A DNA stretch of 8,903 nt from JAYZDP01 sp036337765 (GCA_036337765.1 JAYZDP010000078.1:1-8903); one strand, 5' to 3'. Positions 1-6,545 are shown, counted from the first letter of the stretch. Notes: generated by a model from the letters alone, not told the origin. Numbers and translations: made by a program.

Positions 1-92
1 TTCTTCGTGAGGTTGTAGGCCGTCATGCCTCCCGACGCGCCGGAGCCGATGACGACCACGTCATGCACCCCGCGTTCGCGCACCACCTGCAT
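1..92 (-). CDS. GMC-family FAD-dependent oxidoreductase, N-terminal fragment (runs off the left edge)
   Basis: The first 30 codons of a minus-strand gene are visible; the rest lies beyond base 1. The peptide opens MQVVRERGVHDVVVIGSGAS and continues with GGMTAYNLTK. It shows the beta-strand plus GxGxSGG dinucleotide-binding loop that grips the ADP part of FAD. The Ser-Gly-Gly and 'AYNLT' wording is typical of the large, FAD-carrying subunit of the GMC oxidoreductases that pair with gluconate 2-dehydrogenase subunit 3. These enzymes oxidise alcohols or sugars in or facing the periplasm; the substrate cannot be read from this fragment. The ATG at 92-90 shares its A with the TGA stop of the upstream gene (TGATG), so translation is probably coupled. 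The fragment has no Tat signal of its own, which fits export in complex with the Tat-tagged partner. Confidence 0.85.
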   Translation of the reverse strand, partial: MQVVRERGVHDVVVIGSGASGGMTAYNLTK

Positions 93-685
93 CAGACGTC
101 CCTCTCCGTCGCCGGCCGCCAGCTCTGGTGCTCTGGGTGGATACAGCCCTCGAACCTGGACAGGTGCTTGTTGCCGTCGTAACCGAGCTCCTGGTGCATG
201 CCGATGGCCGATCGGTAGTAGCCGCGGATTGTCAGACGCTTGGCAGCATTGAACAGATCGCGCCCCACCCGGTCTCCCCCGCCTTCCGGGTCGGCGACGG
301 AGCCGAGAATCGACATCTGGAGTGTCTCGGCGACCGAGGCGAACGACCCGCCGGCCACGCGATCGAGCCAACCGATGCCGTTGCGCATCGCCGCGCGGTC
401 GCGCTCTTCTTGACTCAGGACCCAGTCGACATACTGATGGACGAGCGCCGCTCGGGCGCCGGGTGTGTCGGTCTCCGGCAGGATGCACTCGGCCAGCGCG
501 GCAACCGTCTCGATCTCCGCCGGCGTCAGATAGCGCGGGCTCCATCGGCGATCGGCTTCGACCGAGGGGACCTGGGCGTGGTAGCCGGGCAGCCCGAGCA
601 GAGGCTCCACCAACGGCGTCGCGGCCGCCAACCCGAGGCCGCGGAGTACGGACCGACGATCGATACCGGGGCGGGTCTCACTCAT
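92..685 (-). CDS. Gluconate 2-dehydrogenase subunit 3 family protein with Tat signal
   Basis: This 197-residue protein is the small partner subunit of a membrane-associated GMC-type dehydrogenase. Residues 10-11 are the twin arginine of a Tat signal (DRRSVLRG followed by a hydrophobic AAATPLVEPLLGL stretch), so it is exported folded and probably carries its FAD partner across the membrane. Family landmarks are the segment ALAECILPETDTPGA after the signal and the C-terminal GYYRSAIGMHQELGYDG; the length is normal for the family. The ATG at 685 is preferred because AGGAGG (696-691) stands five bases upstream; a GTG two codons earlier would overlap that ribosome site. The stop overlaps the start of the GMC gene by one base, forming an operon of small then large subunit. 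A cytochrome c subunit may lie beyond the window, but none is seen. Confidence 0.9.
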   Translation of the reverse strand: MSETRPGIDRRSVLRGLGLAAATPLVEPLLGLPGYHAQVPSVEADRRWSPRYLTPAEIETVAALAECILPETDTPGARAALVHQYVDWVLSQEERDRAAMRNGIGWLDRVAGGSFASVAETLQMSILGSVADPEGGGDRVGRDLFNAAKRLTIRGYYRSAIGMHQELGYDGNKHLSRFEGCIHPEHQSWRPATERDV

Positions 686-772
686 CGGCACCTCCTGATG
701 GCCGCTGAGTCTACCCGTGCACCGCCGCGGGGATTCGCATGACAGACTGCCGGACCGAACGAGGAGGGCGAG
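686..772. promoter_or_regulatory. Divergent promoter region between the dehydrogenase operon and the deazaflavin reductase
   Basis: These 87 bases separate two genes transcribed outward. On the minus strand a TAGACT hexamer (713-708) lies 11 bases upstream of the AGGAGG ribosome site (696-691) and is a reasonable -10 box. On the plus strand CAGACT (743-748) stands 13 bases before AGGAGG (762-767), which is followed by a five-base spacer and the ATG at 773. The two hexamers make a loose inverted pair (AGTCT at 708-712, AGACT at 744-748). No good -35 box is seen for either. The ribosome sites are clear; the promoter boxes are inference. Confidence 0.4.
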
Positions 773-1192
773 ATGAGTGAGTTCGAGCTACCGGACTGGA
801 TCGCCGACCATCTGAAGCGCTACACCGAAAGCAACGGCGAAGACGGCCACATGTGGAACGGAGTACCGTGCCTGCTGCTCACGACGAAGGGCAAATCCTC
901 GGGGGAGGCGCGTACGCTGCCGCTGATCTACGGCCTCGCCGGCGACGACCCGGTGATCGTCGCTTCGAAGGGGGGAGCGCCCAACAATCCTCTCTGGTAC
1001 GAGAACCTCGCCGCCAACCCCGAGGTCGCAGTGCAGGTCGGGGCCGAGAAGTTCGCCGCCAACGCCCGCACCACCACGGGTGAGCAACGGACCGAGCTAT
1101 GGTCGAGGATGCTCGAGATCTGGCCAAGCTACGCCGAGTACCAGGAAAAGACCGAGCGCGAGATCCCGGTCGTCATTCTCGAGCGCACCTAG
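773..1192 (+). CDS. Deazaflavin (F420)-dependent nitroreductase / quinone reductase family protein
   Basis: The 139-residue product looks like the Ddn / FDOR-A family, small split-beta-barrel proteins that usually bind reduced coenzyme F420 and reduce quinones or other acceptors. Landmarks are the N-terminal CLLLTTKGKSSGEARTLPL, the central VIVASKGGAPNNPLWYENL followed by NPEV, and the C-terminal YAEYQEKTEREIPVVILE. These correspond to the conserved cofactor and dimer regions of the family, and the length is normal. The ATG at 773 has AGGAGG five bases upstream. The protein has no signal peptide and is probably cytoplasmic. The physiological substrate is unknown, and F420 use assumes the host makes F420; some relatives bind other ligands. 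The stop TAG (1190-1192) overlaps the opposing gene's stop, so it is probably transcribed alone. Confidence 0.88.
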   Translation: MSEFELPDWIADHLKRYTESNGEDGHMWNGVPCLLLTTKGKSSGEARTLPLIYGLAGDDPVIVASKGGAPNNPLWYENLAANPEVAVQVGAEKFAANARTTTGEQRTELWSRMLEIWPSYAEYQEKTEREIPVVILERT

Positions 1193-2740
1193 AGATCCTC
1201 GGAGGCGACCTCGGCAGAGGCGGATTCGACGTCGTTCAACCAGGTCCTGAAACCTTCCTCGAGCTCCGCGGAATCGACGCCGAGCTCACGGTACAAGAGG
1301 CGGGGATCGTAGCGGAGGCCGAACGCCAGCTTCTTCAGGAACTCTCGAAACCCGTCGGCATGCCTGCCCATCTCCGCGTCCAAGAGATAACGCACGAGCA
1401 GCACACTGTGGGCATAGGTGAAGGCTTGCAGCTCACGCTGGTGAAAGAGCTGGCGAGCGAAGACGAGTAGCTCATCGACCGGGACCAGATCAGTATTGCT
1501 GAACTGAACGCGATAGCTGTAGAGGTCGCGCCCCCGAAACGAGGGGTCGGCCGGACGGGTCCATGGTGGATGCGCCACCTCATCGGGATCCTCCAGCCAG
1601 AGAGTGCCAATGTCGCTGGCCATACCCTCCTCCAGCCAGGGCGGCAGTATCGGACCGATCGCACGATGGTTGATCTCGTGAAGGAACGTCTGCCCGAGGG
1701 TCTCGGGAACACGGCCTTCGGCGTAAAAGGTGAGGACTCCGCTCCCCGCGTGCCCGGATACTTCACTGAGCTTGGCGACGCCGGTCGAGCCCCCGCGCCC
1801 ACGATCGATCGAGTCGGAATAGCGCCGATAGTCGTCGCGCCTCTGAAACAGGATCATGGCCTGATTGGACTCTCCTCCCGGCCTTCGCCCGTAGCGGGCG
1901 AAGTAGGCATCTTCCGCGTGACGGGCGATCGCATCTAGATGCCCGAGAAACCCGGTGTCCTGGACGTCCGTGGCCAGCTGATAAGGACCGATGAAGCGAT
2001 CCGTCTCTTCGGCGATCCCCAGGATCTCGCGGGCCAGAGCCAGCTTCTTCGCTTCGTAACCGAGGATCTTGTGGTGTCGGCGCGGCTTCGCACCACGTGT
2101 CGAATGCGTCGGCCGCCATTCGGTGTCGATCCACCACGGCCGACCGTCCACGTCCGCCAGTTACCCACGCCGCGCGCCGCTCGAATAACGGCAGCCGTGA
2201 CAACGCCGTCAGCCGTTCAACAGGCGTCGCCTCAGGGGAGGTCCGCAGCGACGTGCCAGGAAGAAACCACGCGTACTCCGACGCCTCGCGACTCGGACTC
2301 GATCTTCGACCTGACGGCGATCTCGGGCCGGGCAGGTCGACGCGGACGTCGTTTCGTGCGTCGACATCGGTCGCATGCGGAGTTGGGGCTGGCGCCAGCC
2401 GGAGACCCCCTGAACGGGCCAACTCCTCGAGATCCTCCTGCGGCTCCGACCGAGGCTGACGCACCAAATCTTGCTGATCCCTTATGGCCTTGGGAGTCTG
2501 CTCCGGGGGGACGACCCTGACGATCCGTGTCGGCGGCTCCGCCGTCGGGATCGTCTCCGGCCGGGCCGAGAGAACGTATCCGGCTCGGAACCACTCCGCC
2601 ATCGGACCGACGATCGGCCATGCTTCGGCCGCCTCGATCCACGGCTGATCGGGATAGTTGGTGAGGAGCGCGAAACCGAGCAGCCCTGCCAACCCCAGTG
2701 CCACAACCGCGTAGGTGGCGAAATGCTTGAGCTTACCCAT
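1189..2740 (-). CDS. Membrane-anchored SH3-like plus peptidase MA-type zinc metalloprotease, interrupted by a one-base frameshift
   Basis: Two minus-strand frames join into one protein of about 516 residues if one base near 2161 is skipped. The first part (2740-2162) gives residues 1-193: an N-terminal membrane anchor (about 8-27, YAVVALGLAGLLGFALL), a long Pro/Arg/Glu-rich linker, and the start of a bacterial SH3-like domain (SLRTSPEATP...LPLFERRAAWV). The second part (2160-1189) completes that domain (LADVDGRPWWIDTEW) and carries the catalytic domain. HEINH (about 354-358) with the downstream WLEEGMA (about 368-374) is the HExxH...E zinc site of gluzincins of the peptidase MA type, so the two His and a later Glu should bind zinc and the Glu in HEINH should be the catalytic base. 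Active-site residues are intact, so the break is recent or a sequencing error. The start is ATG at 2740 or GTG at 2743; no good ribosome site is seen. Substrate is unknown; the anchor suggests action outside the inner membrane. Confidence 0.78.
2158..2164 (-). other. Frameshift site within the metalloprotease gene
   Basis: On the minus strand the local sequence reads GGGTAACTGG. The upstream frame reads TGG GTA ACT GGC and then runs about 130 codons of off-frame residues. The downstream frame contains a TAA here and becomes protein-like from CTG (2160-2158). Removing one A (base 2161 or 2162) gives AAWVLADVDGRPWWID, which restores an SH3-like last strand and leads straight into the protease domain. 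One extra base is therefore the simplest explanation. Whether it is a real mutation or an error in the assembly cannot be told from sequence alone. Confidence 0.75.
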
Positions 2741-2818
2741 CACGGGCCGACACCGGAGAAGCGCGAAGCGTCGTCGACGTCCATGAGGGTCGCGGCTAGA
2801 CTGCCACCGGAGAGACTC
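2741..2818. promoter_or_regulatory. Divergent promoter region between the metalloprotease and the MBL-fold lipoprotein
   Basis: The plus strand has a good promoter candidate: TCGACG (2774-2779, four of six matches to TTGACA), a 17-base spacer, and TAGACT (2797-2802, four of six matches to TATAAT). The ribosome site GGAGAG (2809-2814) lies four bases before the ATG at 2819, so the leader would be only about ten bases. On the minus strand, no convincing -10 box or ribosome site precedes the metalloprotease start. Confidence 0.4.
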
Positions 2819-3835
2819 ATGATCAACCGATCCTATCGACTACCCGCGCCAACCATTCGGCTGCTTCTGGCCGCATTGACGTTGCTGATCCTGGCGAGCT
2901 GCGGAACGGTCGCTGAGCCTGTGCCCGCGCCAGGCGCGACCCACGACGACCGCGATCCAGAGGCGATTCTGGCGGCCGCCGAGCGGATACCCACGGCCGC
3001 CCGCTGGTTCGAGGTCGTGAAGCTACCGAACCGGGTCTACGCCCTGTGGGAGCCGGGGCACGCCGAGAAGGTCAACTCGTTTCTCATCCTGGGCTCGGAG
3101 CGCGACGTGCTCTACGACACCGGCATGGGCATCGCCTCGATCGGCGCCGCGATCCTCGACGTGCGCCGCGCCGAGAACCTGCCAGACCGCGAGTTGATGG
3201 TCATCAACAGCCACAACCATCTCGACCACAACGCTGGCAACACCGACTTTGACGAGGCCTGGATCATCGAAGACGCCTGGGGCATCGCCAAGCTGACCGG
3301 CGGCCTCCCGGCGGGCGGGGACGGCGCCTTCGTGCCCTACTGGGATCAGCTCACGCCCCACTCCGGGATCAAGACTCCTGACGACTTCGACCCCCAGGCC
3401 TTTTCCATCCCGCCCTTCCCACGCGAGAACATCCGTTTCCTGGCCGACGGCGACATCGTCGACCTGGGCGACCGCCAGTTCAAAGTGATCCACACCACCG
3501 CCCACTCGCCCGACGGGCTGGCGCTCTACGACGAGAAGTCGAAGATCTTCTTCGGCGGCGACACCTTCATCGGCGCCAGCTTTTTGATCCGCGACCTCGA
3601 GCTTCTGGCCAGCGACCTCGAACGAGCGAGCCGGCTCGAGATCCAGTACCACTACAGCTCACACGGCGCACAGCTCATCGAGGTGATGATGAGCGGCCGC
3701 CACCTCGCGATCGTGCGTCGCATGATCGCCGGCGAGCGCACCGAGGGCGAGACGGTCTTCGCCGGTGCCACCCTGCCGCTCTTCGAGCTCGACGGGGTCC
3801 AGGTGATCGAGGCCGGTGACTTCCTGACCTACTGA
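2819..3835 (+). CDS. Metallo-beta-lactamase-fold hydrolase, lipoprotein
   Basis: This 338-residue protein begins with a lipoprotein signal: Arg-containing N terminus, hydrophobic LLLAALTLLI, and the lipobox LASC with Cys28, so the mature protein should be lipid-anchored. The rest is a metallo-beta-lactamase fold with its full metal set: SHNHLDH (His132, His134, Asp136, His137), a further His229 in HTTAHSPDG, Asp248 in FFGGDTF, and His282 near the C terminus. Two metal ions and hydrolysis are therefore likely. The fold covers beta-lactamases, lactonases, glyoxalases and others, and nothing here fixes the substrate. The ATG at 2819 is chosen because GGAGAG precedes it and the signal peptide starts there; the frame stays open upstream to 2471 but that part lies opposite the metalloprotease gene and reads as non-protein. 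An ATG at 2783 is less likely. It converges on the thiamine-diphosphate enzyme 12 bases away. Confidence 0.88.
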   Translation: MINRSYRLPAPTIRLLLAALTLLILASCGTVAEPVPAPGATHDDRDPEAILAAAERIPTAARWFEVVKLPNRVYALWEPGHAEKVNSFLILGSERDVLYDTGMGIASIGAAILDVRRAENLPDRELMVINSHNHLDHNAGNTDFDEAWIIEDAWGIAKLTGGLPAGGDGAFVPYWDQLTPHSGIKTPDDFDPQAFSIPPFPRENIRFLADGDIVDLGDRQFKVIHTTAHSPDGLALYDEKSKIFFGGDTFIGASFLIRDLELLASDLERASRLEIQYHYSSHGAQLIEVMMSGRHLAIVRRMIAGERTEGETVFAGATLPLFELDGVQVIEAGDFLTY

Positions 3836-3847
3836 GGCCACGGATTC

Positions 3848-5545
3848 TCAACGGCCGAATCGGATGCGCACGTCGACGAGGGCCTGGCGTCGCTGGTCGC
3901 GAACGACCGCCAGCGCTCTCTTGAGCGCGGGCTCGAGCTCACCCGGTTCGACGACGCGCTCCCCGTATCCGCCGCTGGCCTCCACCACCTTGTCGAAACG
4001 CGGCGCCGGCTCGAGGGTCGAAAGCGGCATGCGTGACTCGGCCGCCGCGGCACCTTCCGGATACAGGCCGAGCGTCGCGCCGCGGACGGCCTCCCAACCA
4101 GAGTTGTTGAAGACCACGATCAGAACCGGCAGCTCGAGTGTCTGGGCCGTCTGGTGGCAAGCGACCGGGTTGGCGAACACATAGGAGCCGTCGCCGACGG
4201 TGGCGACCACCAGCCGATCGCGATCGGCGAGCTGCGCCCCCAGCGCCGCCGGCACCCCCCAGCCGAGCCCTCCGGCGATCGAGATGCCGAACAGCGACCC
4301 CGGCTCGGGCAGATGCATCACGTCCGCGGCGCAGCCGAGCTCATTGAAGATCCAGGCCTCGCCGCCCAGCACTTCGTCGAGCACCGAGCTCGACCAGGCA
4401 CGCGTGGCGATCCCGTCTTCCGGAACCTGACGAGCTCGCTCGCGGCGCTCCTGCCGTTCGGCCTCGTTGCGTTTCGAGACCCTCTCCGACGCCCTCCGGC
4501 GCGAGGCCCCGTCGAAGTCCGACCGCCCCTCGAGCACCTCGCCCAGAAGGCCGAGCGCAGGCTCGACCTCGGAGGTGATCGCCATCGAAGAGCGATGGCC
4601 GCGAAGCGGGAGGTGGCTGAAGGTGGGGTCCGGCCCGATGTGGACGACCGGGCAAGCTTCGGGTATCTGATGCCGCAGCGGGATCCACGGTACGGGAACA
4701 TCCAGAGCAAGCACGAGGTCCGCTTCCGCGATCCGTGGTCCCGGATCGAAGCCGGCGTGCATCGGATGCTCGGTGGAAAGCGCCTGGCAGCCCGACCAGA
4801 ACTCCACGACCGGCAGCCCGAATCGCTCGGCGAAGGCCCCGAGCGACGGCCGGTCGGCGCGGGCGCACGAGGCGCTCACGACCAGCGGGCGCTCCGCCGC
4901 GGCCACCAGGTCGGCGGTTGCCGCAATCGAGGCAGGGTCCGGGTAAGCGCCACTCGCGGCCACCGCTTCAGGTGCCTCTGACTCGGCTCCCGGCCAAGTG
5001 GCAGCAAGGGTCTCTCGAGGAAGGCTCAGATACACCGGTCCCTGCGGCGGACTCGTCGCGATCGCCAGAGCGCGCTCGACGGCGCTCTCAAGCTGCTCGG
5101 GTCGAGCCAGCTCGAATGCCCACTTCACGTGCTCCCGCACCAACCCGGTCTGATCCGACATCTCCTGGCCCCAGTGGATCGGCAAATCGCGGCTCCCCGC
5201 CAAGCCGGCCTCCGTGTACGGAGTACGCCCAGAGGTGAAGAGCATAGGAACGTTGGCGCGGGAGGCGTTCATCAGCCCGACCAGCCCGTTGGCAACGCCG
5301 ACATCGACGTGCAACATCACCGCCTGCGGCCGGCCTGTCGCCAGCGCGTAGCCGTGCGCCATCCCGACCGCGACAGTTTCGTGAGCCACCGCGACCGCGC
5401 ACGGCATCTCGAGACCGCTCGAGTCCGAGCGCGACAACGCCTCGATAATCGGGGCGAAGTCGGTGCCGGCATTGGCGAATAGCCACTCCACGCCGCGGCG
5501 GCAAAGAAGCGCCAGATAAGCCTCAGCTACAGAGGTTCGCGGCAC
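3848..5545 (-). CDS. Thiamine-diphosphate-dependent enzyme, acetolactate synthase / benzoylformate decarboxylase-like
   Basis: With a GTG start at 5545 the product has 565 residues and the three-domain layout of the pyruvate-oxidase/decarboxylase group. The N-terminal domain has the Glu (about residue 56, in VAHETVAVGMAHGYA) that activates the cofactor ylide. The central domain is divergent. The C-terminal domain has the thiamine-diphosphate/Mg motif, GDGS at about 451 and NN at about 480-481 (VVFNN). Sequence features do not point to a specific reaction: a true acetolactate synthase, an oxalyl-CoA-like lyase or a 2-keto acid decarboxylase are all possible, and I see no adjacent regulatory subunit or branched-chain pathway gene. 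The frame is open to a TTG at 5593, but those codons (RAPIGRGSGGYTPG) do not look like protein, and GTG at 5545 has TACACT six bases upstream. It is cytoplasmic, as no signal is seen. Confidence 0.85.
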   Translation of the reverse strand: MPRTSVAEAYLALLCRRGVEWLFANAGTDFAPIIEALSRSDSSGLEMPCAVAVAHETVAVGMAHGYALATGRPQAVMLHVDVGVANGLVGLMNASRANVPMLFTSGRTPYTEAGLAGSRDLPIHWGQEMSDQTGLVREHVKWAFELARPEQLESAVERALAIATSPPQGPVYLSLPRETLAATWPGAESEAPEAVAASGAYPDPASIAATADLVAAAERPLVVSASCARADRPSLGAFAERFGLPVVEFWSGCQALSTEHPMHAGFDPGPRIAEADLVLALDVPVPWIPLRHQIPEACPVVHIGPDPTFSHLPLRGHRSSMAITSEVEPALGLLGEVLEGRSDFDGASRRRASERVSKRNEAERQERRERARQVPEDGIATRAWSSSVLDEVLGGEAWIFNELGCAADVMHLPEPGSLFGISIAGGLGWGVPAALGAQLADRDRLVVATVGDGSYVFANPVACHQTAQTLELPVLIVVFNNSGWEAVRGATLGLYPEGAAAAESRMPLSTLEPAPRFDKVVEASGGYGERVVEPGELEPALKRALAVVRDQRRQALVDVRIRFGR

Positions 5546-5557
5546 GCCGGGAGTGTA
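5546..5557 (-). promoter_or_regulatory. Possible -10 box for a leaderless thiamine-diphosphate enzyme transcript
   Basis: On the minus strand TACACT (5557-5552) stands six bases from the GTG at 5545 and there is no ribosome site between them. This spacing would place the transcript start at or next to the start codon. A weak TTGGTC lies 14 bases further upstream, too close to be a normal -35 box. The call is inference from spacing. Confidence 0.3.
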
Positions 5558-5580
5558 CCCGCCGCTACCGCGACCAATCG

Positions 5581-5996
5581 GTGCACGCAGCAAGCATCGG
5601 CGGTAACTTCCAGCCCGCCACCTCGGTATGCGTCGTCACCGGTCCCAACTCCGGCGGCAAGACGCGACTTCTCCAGGCTCTCGGCCTGGCCCAGCTGTTC
5701 GGCCAGGGCGGCTTCTACGTCTGCGCTCGCAGCGCCCGAGTGCCACGGCTACTGGGCATGTTCTTCTCGGTCATCGAGCACGAGGCCGCCGAGCACTCCG
5801 AAGGTCGGCTCGGCCGAGAGCTCGAGCGCATCAAGACGATGTTCGACGACAGCAACCGCTCGACCTACCAGTTCGATCCAGGGGTGCGAAGACATCGCTG
5901 GCACATGTGTTGGCGGAGCGGATGGGAGTGACCTTCGAGTCGATCTCGGAGTCTCTGCAGCGGCGACGACACCGACCGCGCTCGCTCGCGAGCTGA
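5581..5996 (+). pseudogene. MutS-family ATPase remnant (truncated, internally deleted, frameshifted)
   Basis: The segment encodes a piece of the ATPase domain of a MutS-type protein. The frame from 5581 has the Walker A loop TGPNSGGKT (about residues 20-28), then LLQALGLAQLFGQGGFYV, PRLLGMFFSVIEHEAAEHSE and RELERIKTMFDDSN. This follows the MutS order. The expected Walker B stretch (the LLDE-GxGT region) and the following strand are absent; the text jumps to RSTYQFDPGV, which resembles the part after Walker B. After V102 (base 5886) the frame breaks. One missing G at 5886/5887 would restore FDPGVAKTSLAHVLAERMGVTFESISES, the usual MutS tail, and that frame stops at 5994-5996. All the mismatch-binding, connector and lever parts are missing upstream, where the thiamine-diphosphate gene now begins. 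A functional ATPase is not expected. Which MutS subfamily it came from is unclear. Confidence 0.75.
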
Positions 5997-6008
5997 GACT
6001 CGCGAGCG
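5983..6008 (+). terminator. Perfect 10-bp hairpin at the end of the MutS remnant
   Basis: CGCTCGCGAG (5983-5992), loop CTGAGA, then CTCGCGAGCG (5999-6008) form a perfect 10-bp stem with a six-base loop, followed by TTT (6009-6011). The remnant's TGA sits in the loop. This is a good Rho-independent terminator shape, though the T-run is short. Because the palindrome CTCGCGAG occurs twice (5985-5992 and 5999-6006), just upstream of the next gene's start, it could instead be an operator. Confidence 0.6.
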
Positions 6009-6023
6009 TTTCGGCGCAACTGC

Positions 6024-6035
6024 TAGCGTCGCTCG
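6024..6035 (+). promoter_or_regulatory. Possible -10 box for the leaderless VTT-protein transcript
   Basis: TAGCGT (6024-6029) is followed by six bases and the GTG at 6036. There is no ribosome site. The arrangement matches that of the thiamine-diphosphate gene (TACACT, six bases, GTG). A -35 box is not seen; the region where it would fall is the hairpin. Confidence 0.3.
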
Positions 6036-6524
6036 GTGCTCGACACGGACTCCCTCGCGGCTCTGGGTCTCGGCGGCCTCTTCCTGGCCTCGTTTCTGGC
6101 CGGCACAGTAGTCGCGTTCGGGTCCGAGGCCGTGCTCGTGGCGTTACTGCTCCTCGGCGTCGCGCCGGTGCCGGCTGTGGCCGTCGGTTCGCTGGGCAAC
6201 ACGCTCGGCGGCTTGACCGTCTACGCGCTTGGGCGCGCCGTGGTCAGCCGCGAGACGACCCGTCGCTGGGTGATGGAGCATCGATGGGCGGCACGGCTGC
6301 ACAAGGCCGATCCGGAAAGACTCCGGCAAGCGCAGGCCCGGCTCGAGCGCTGGGGCCCCGTGGCGCTGCTCTTGTCATGGCTGCCGGCCGTCGGCGACCT
6401 GCTGGTTCTCGCCGCCGGGCTTGCTCGCGTCGGCTGGGGTCGAGTCATCTTCTTTGTGGCGGTCGGCAAGACCGCACGCTACATAGCCTTCACCTGGGCC
6501 GTCTTAGCGGCACGCCCAGGTTGA
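6036..6524 (+). CDS. YqaA/DedA-like VTT-domain small membrane protein
   Basis: The 162-residue protein has about four hydrophobic segments (about 8-28, 31-50, 107-130 and 134-157) around an Arg-rich cytoplasmic stretch (about 67-105). Family marks are FGSEAVLVALLLL, GNTLGGLTVYALGR (54-67) and SWLPAVGDLLVLAAG (114-128), which match the YqaA branch of the VTT/SNARE-associated (DedA-like) proteins. Members sit in the inner membrane and some relatives help with lipid or polyprenyl phosphate flipping; the role of the YqaA branch is not well settled. The usual Pro near the end of the first helix is absent (GTVVAFGSE). The start is GTG at 6036 with no ribosome site. It lies downstream of the hairpin and upstream of the toxin-antitoxin pair in the same direction. 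Confidence 0.8.
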   Translation: MLDTDSLAALGLGGLFLASFLAGTVVAFGSEAVLVALLLLGVAPVPAVAVGSLGNTLGGLTVYALGRAVVSRETTRRWVMEHRWAARLHKADPERLRQAQARLERWGPVALLLSWLPAVGDLLVLAAGLARVGWGRVIFFVAVGKTARYIAFTWAVLAARPG

Positions 6525-6525
6525 G

Positions 6526-6545
6526 TATGGTATTATGGCGTAGTT
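6526..6545 (+). promoter_or_regulatory. AT-rich promoter/operator candidate of the toxin-antitoxin pair
   Basis: The 25 bases before the antitoxin ATG are AT-rich in an otherwise GC-rich window. TATTAT (6531-6536) is a good -10 candidate nine bases before the ATG. The pentamer TATGG occurs three times (6526, 6534 and, across the start codon, 6545). Ribbon-helix-helix antitoxins usually repress their own promoter by binding short repeats, so these are candidate operator half-sites. No ribosome site is seen, so the transcript may be leaderless or nearly so. Confidence 0.4.

Noticed and set aside
128..742. Long plus-strand frame opposite the subunit 3 gene
   Set aside because: It mirrors the minus-strand gene, has no ribosome site and no recognisable domain; typical antisense open frame in high-GC sequence.
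1763..2161. Continuation of the metalloprotease's first frame after the frameshift as a real C-terminal domain
   Set aside because: The residues are Arg/Ser/Gly-rich with no domain pattern, while the overlapping second frame carries a zinc protease; it is an off-frame run in GC-rich DNA.
2155..2170. Programmed ribosomal frameshifting at the protease frame change
   Set aside because: A +1 event normally needs a slow or stop codon in the first frame at the shift site; here the first frame reads GTA ACT with no stop, so mutation or sequencing error is simpler.
2471..2818. A 116-residue N-terminal extension of the MBL-fold protein
   Set aside because: It lies antisense to the metalloprotease N-terminal part, is not protein-like, and would bury the lipoprotein signal that begins at 2819 after a ribosome site.
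3836..3860. Shared terminator between the MBL-fold and thiamine-diphosphate genes
   Set aside because: Only a 5-bp GATTC/GAATC pairing with a nine-base loop is present and there is no T-run.
4581..4599. Perfect 7-bp inverted repeat (GCCATCG ... CGATGGC, five-base loop)
   Set aside because: It sits inside the thiamine-diphosphate gene coding sequence with no T-run or promoter context; likely chance in GC-rich DNA.
5546..5593. TTG start at 5593 for the thiamine-diphosphate enzyme
   Set aside because: The extra 16 residues do not resemble the family N terminus, and the GTG at 5545 directly begins the family-like PRTSVAEAYLALL segment.
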